Assembly: GCF_002201575.2 (NCBI RefSeq)
Contig: NC_058404.1
Location: forward strand, 159,098,016 to 159,162,015
Direction of reading: 5' to 3'
Length of the DNA stretch: 64,000 nt
From: Neomonachus schauinslandi
Lineage: Eukaryota > Chordata > Mammalia > Carnivora > Phocidae
The notes under the pieces were generated by a model. The model saw nothing but the letters and a program-made list of their open reading frames with translations. It did not search any database and had not been told where the DNA came from. This document shows, piece after piece, positions 63,346 to 64,000 of this stretch. Position 1 is the stretch's first letter, and the number at the start of each line of letters is the position of its first letter. The position numbers and the translations under genes were made by a program.

Positions 63346-63849
63346 AAGAAGTTCTTAATTTTAATGAAGTCCAGTTTGTCATTTATTTTCTTTTATGGAT
63401 CATGCTTTTGATGTCCTATCCAAGAAATTTTTGCCAAACCCAACGTCACAAAGATTTCCTTCTGGAAATGAACTGAACTGAAAGAAATTTTTCATTACCC
63501 AGCTGAGTTGTGGGGTACTGCACTGTGTAGGACATTTCTTTTCACCATCACTAAGCAGGCCACTTTCTTGCTACTAAGTAGTAACTGCTCGAAAGAAAAC
63601 AGCACCACAGTTATTCTGGAATTGGGCCTCAAGTGAGCAGCTGTGGTAATAAGCATAGGCAGAGCCGAGGAGAGAATCGTGGGCCAGTGCCCAAAGTCAA
63701 CTTGCCCTGATTTACACGCACTGCAGGGAACTTGAGTGATCTTCACTTTGTAGGTTTTGAGCATTCCCACTTCCCCCTGGGTTACTCTGGCTGCCCGGAG
63801 TTAGGGACTGCTGCCCTAGCCTCCCATTCATTGCAGCAGTTTGGGAGAA

Positions 63850-64000
63850 GCAGTCTGCTGTAGTAAAGTACATGGGCTCTGGAGCTTGACTTCTTGGATT
63901 CAATCCTGGCTCTGCCACATGTCAGCTGAATAGTTTTACCCTAGTAACTTAAGCTCTCTGTGCTTCCTTTTGTCATCTATAAAATGCAGATATAATAGCA
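63850..64000 (+). repeat. MIR
   Basis: GGAGCTTGACTTCTTGGATT, CCTGGCTCTGCCACATGTCA and TCATCTATAAAATGCAGATA fit a sense MIR running off the window. Confidence 0.85.

Larger units (their letters stand above)
62031..63430 (-). mobile_element. Old L1, antisense, with two nested SINEs
   Basis: TTTTGACAGATGTGTACTG, GATAATTATGAATAAGACTG, CATTGTGGTTTTAATTTGCA, GATACAAGTCCCTTATCAGA and TCTTTTGAAGAGAAGTTCTT are the familiar antisense L1 order. The open frames at 62523-63147 come from this. Confidence 0.85.

Noticed and set aside
60090..64000. AASDH exon 12 within the window
   Set aside because: No frame continuing the propeller sequence after VVG with a good acceptor was found; the region is SINE, MIR and antisense L1.

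Overview
This is nuclear DNA from a mammal of the dog-like Carnivora, most likely an arctoid such as a seal, sea lion or bear. The main evidence is more than 60 copies of the tRNA-Lys-derived carnivore SINE in the GGGGCGCCTGGGTGGCTCAG form, plus a carnivore-type L1 3' end. The form differs from the usual dog SINE (GGGATCCCTGGGTGGCGCAG). Species cannot be fixed further by eye.

Layout. Positions 1-13,745 are intron 1 of PPAT (amidophosphoribosyltransferase, first step of purine synthesis). Its exon 1, with the start codon and catalytic Cys, lies left of the window. PPAT exons 2-11 run on the + strand from 13,746 to a stop at 23,465. A 3' UTR probably reaches a poly(A) signal near 25,419. About 9 kb of repeat-dense intergenic DNA follows. 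AASDH (beta-alanine-activating enzyme, ACSF4) begins at a GC-box/CRE promoter near 34,300-34,436, and exons 2-11 run to 60,089. The remaining exons lie to the right. All splice phases agree. PPAT exons 2-11 give 474 residues; with the 43 residues that human exon 1 encodes, the total is the human length of 517. The AASDH part covers 828 codons of about 1,100.

Inside PPAT intron 1, on the opposite strand, are pieces of what looks like a separate gene. Two intact exons each encode a Myb/SANT-like (trihelix) DNA-binding domain: 11,947-11,566, which has a start codon, and 5,043-4,609. Two short, mutually similar acidic segments follow at 3,764-3,682 and 3,096-3,007. All junctions share phase 1. 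I cannot match this to a named gene, and it is the best candidate here for something undescribed.

The rest is introns and intergenic DNA filled with SINEs (often with visible target-site duplications), L1 fragments, MaLR-type LTRs, MIR, MER5/MER20-type DNA elements and simple repeats. Within a 5'-truncated carnivore L1 in AASDH intron 4 sits a 40-bp antisense copy of the 5' half of a tRNA-Ile(UAU), flanked by an 18-bp perfect duplication: a likely tailless retropseudogene of a tRNA half. PPAT and AASDH lie head to tail as in other mammals; nothing in the sequence suggests a shared pathway.
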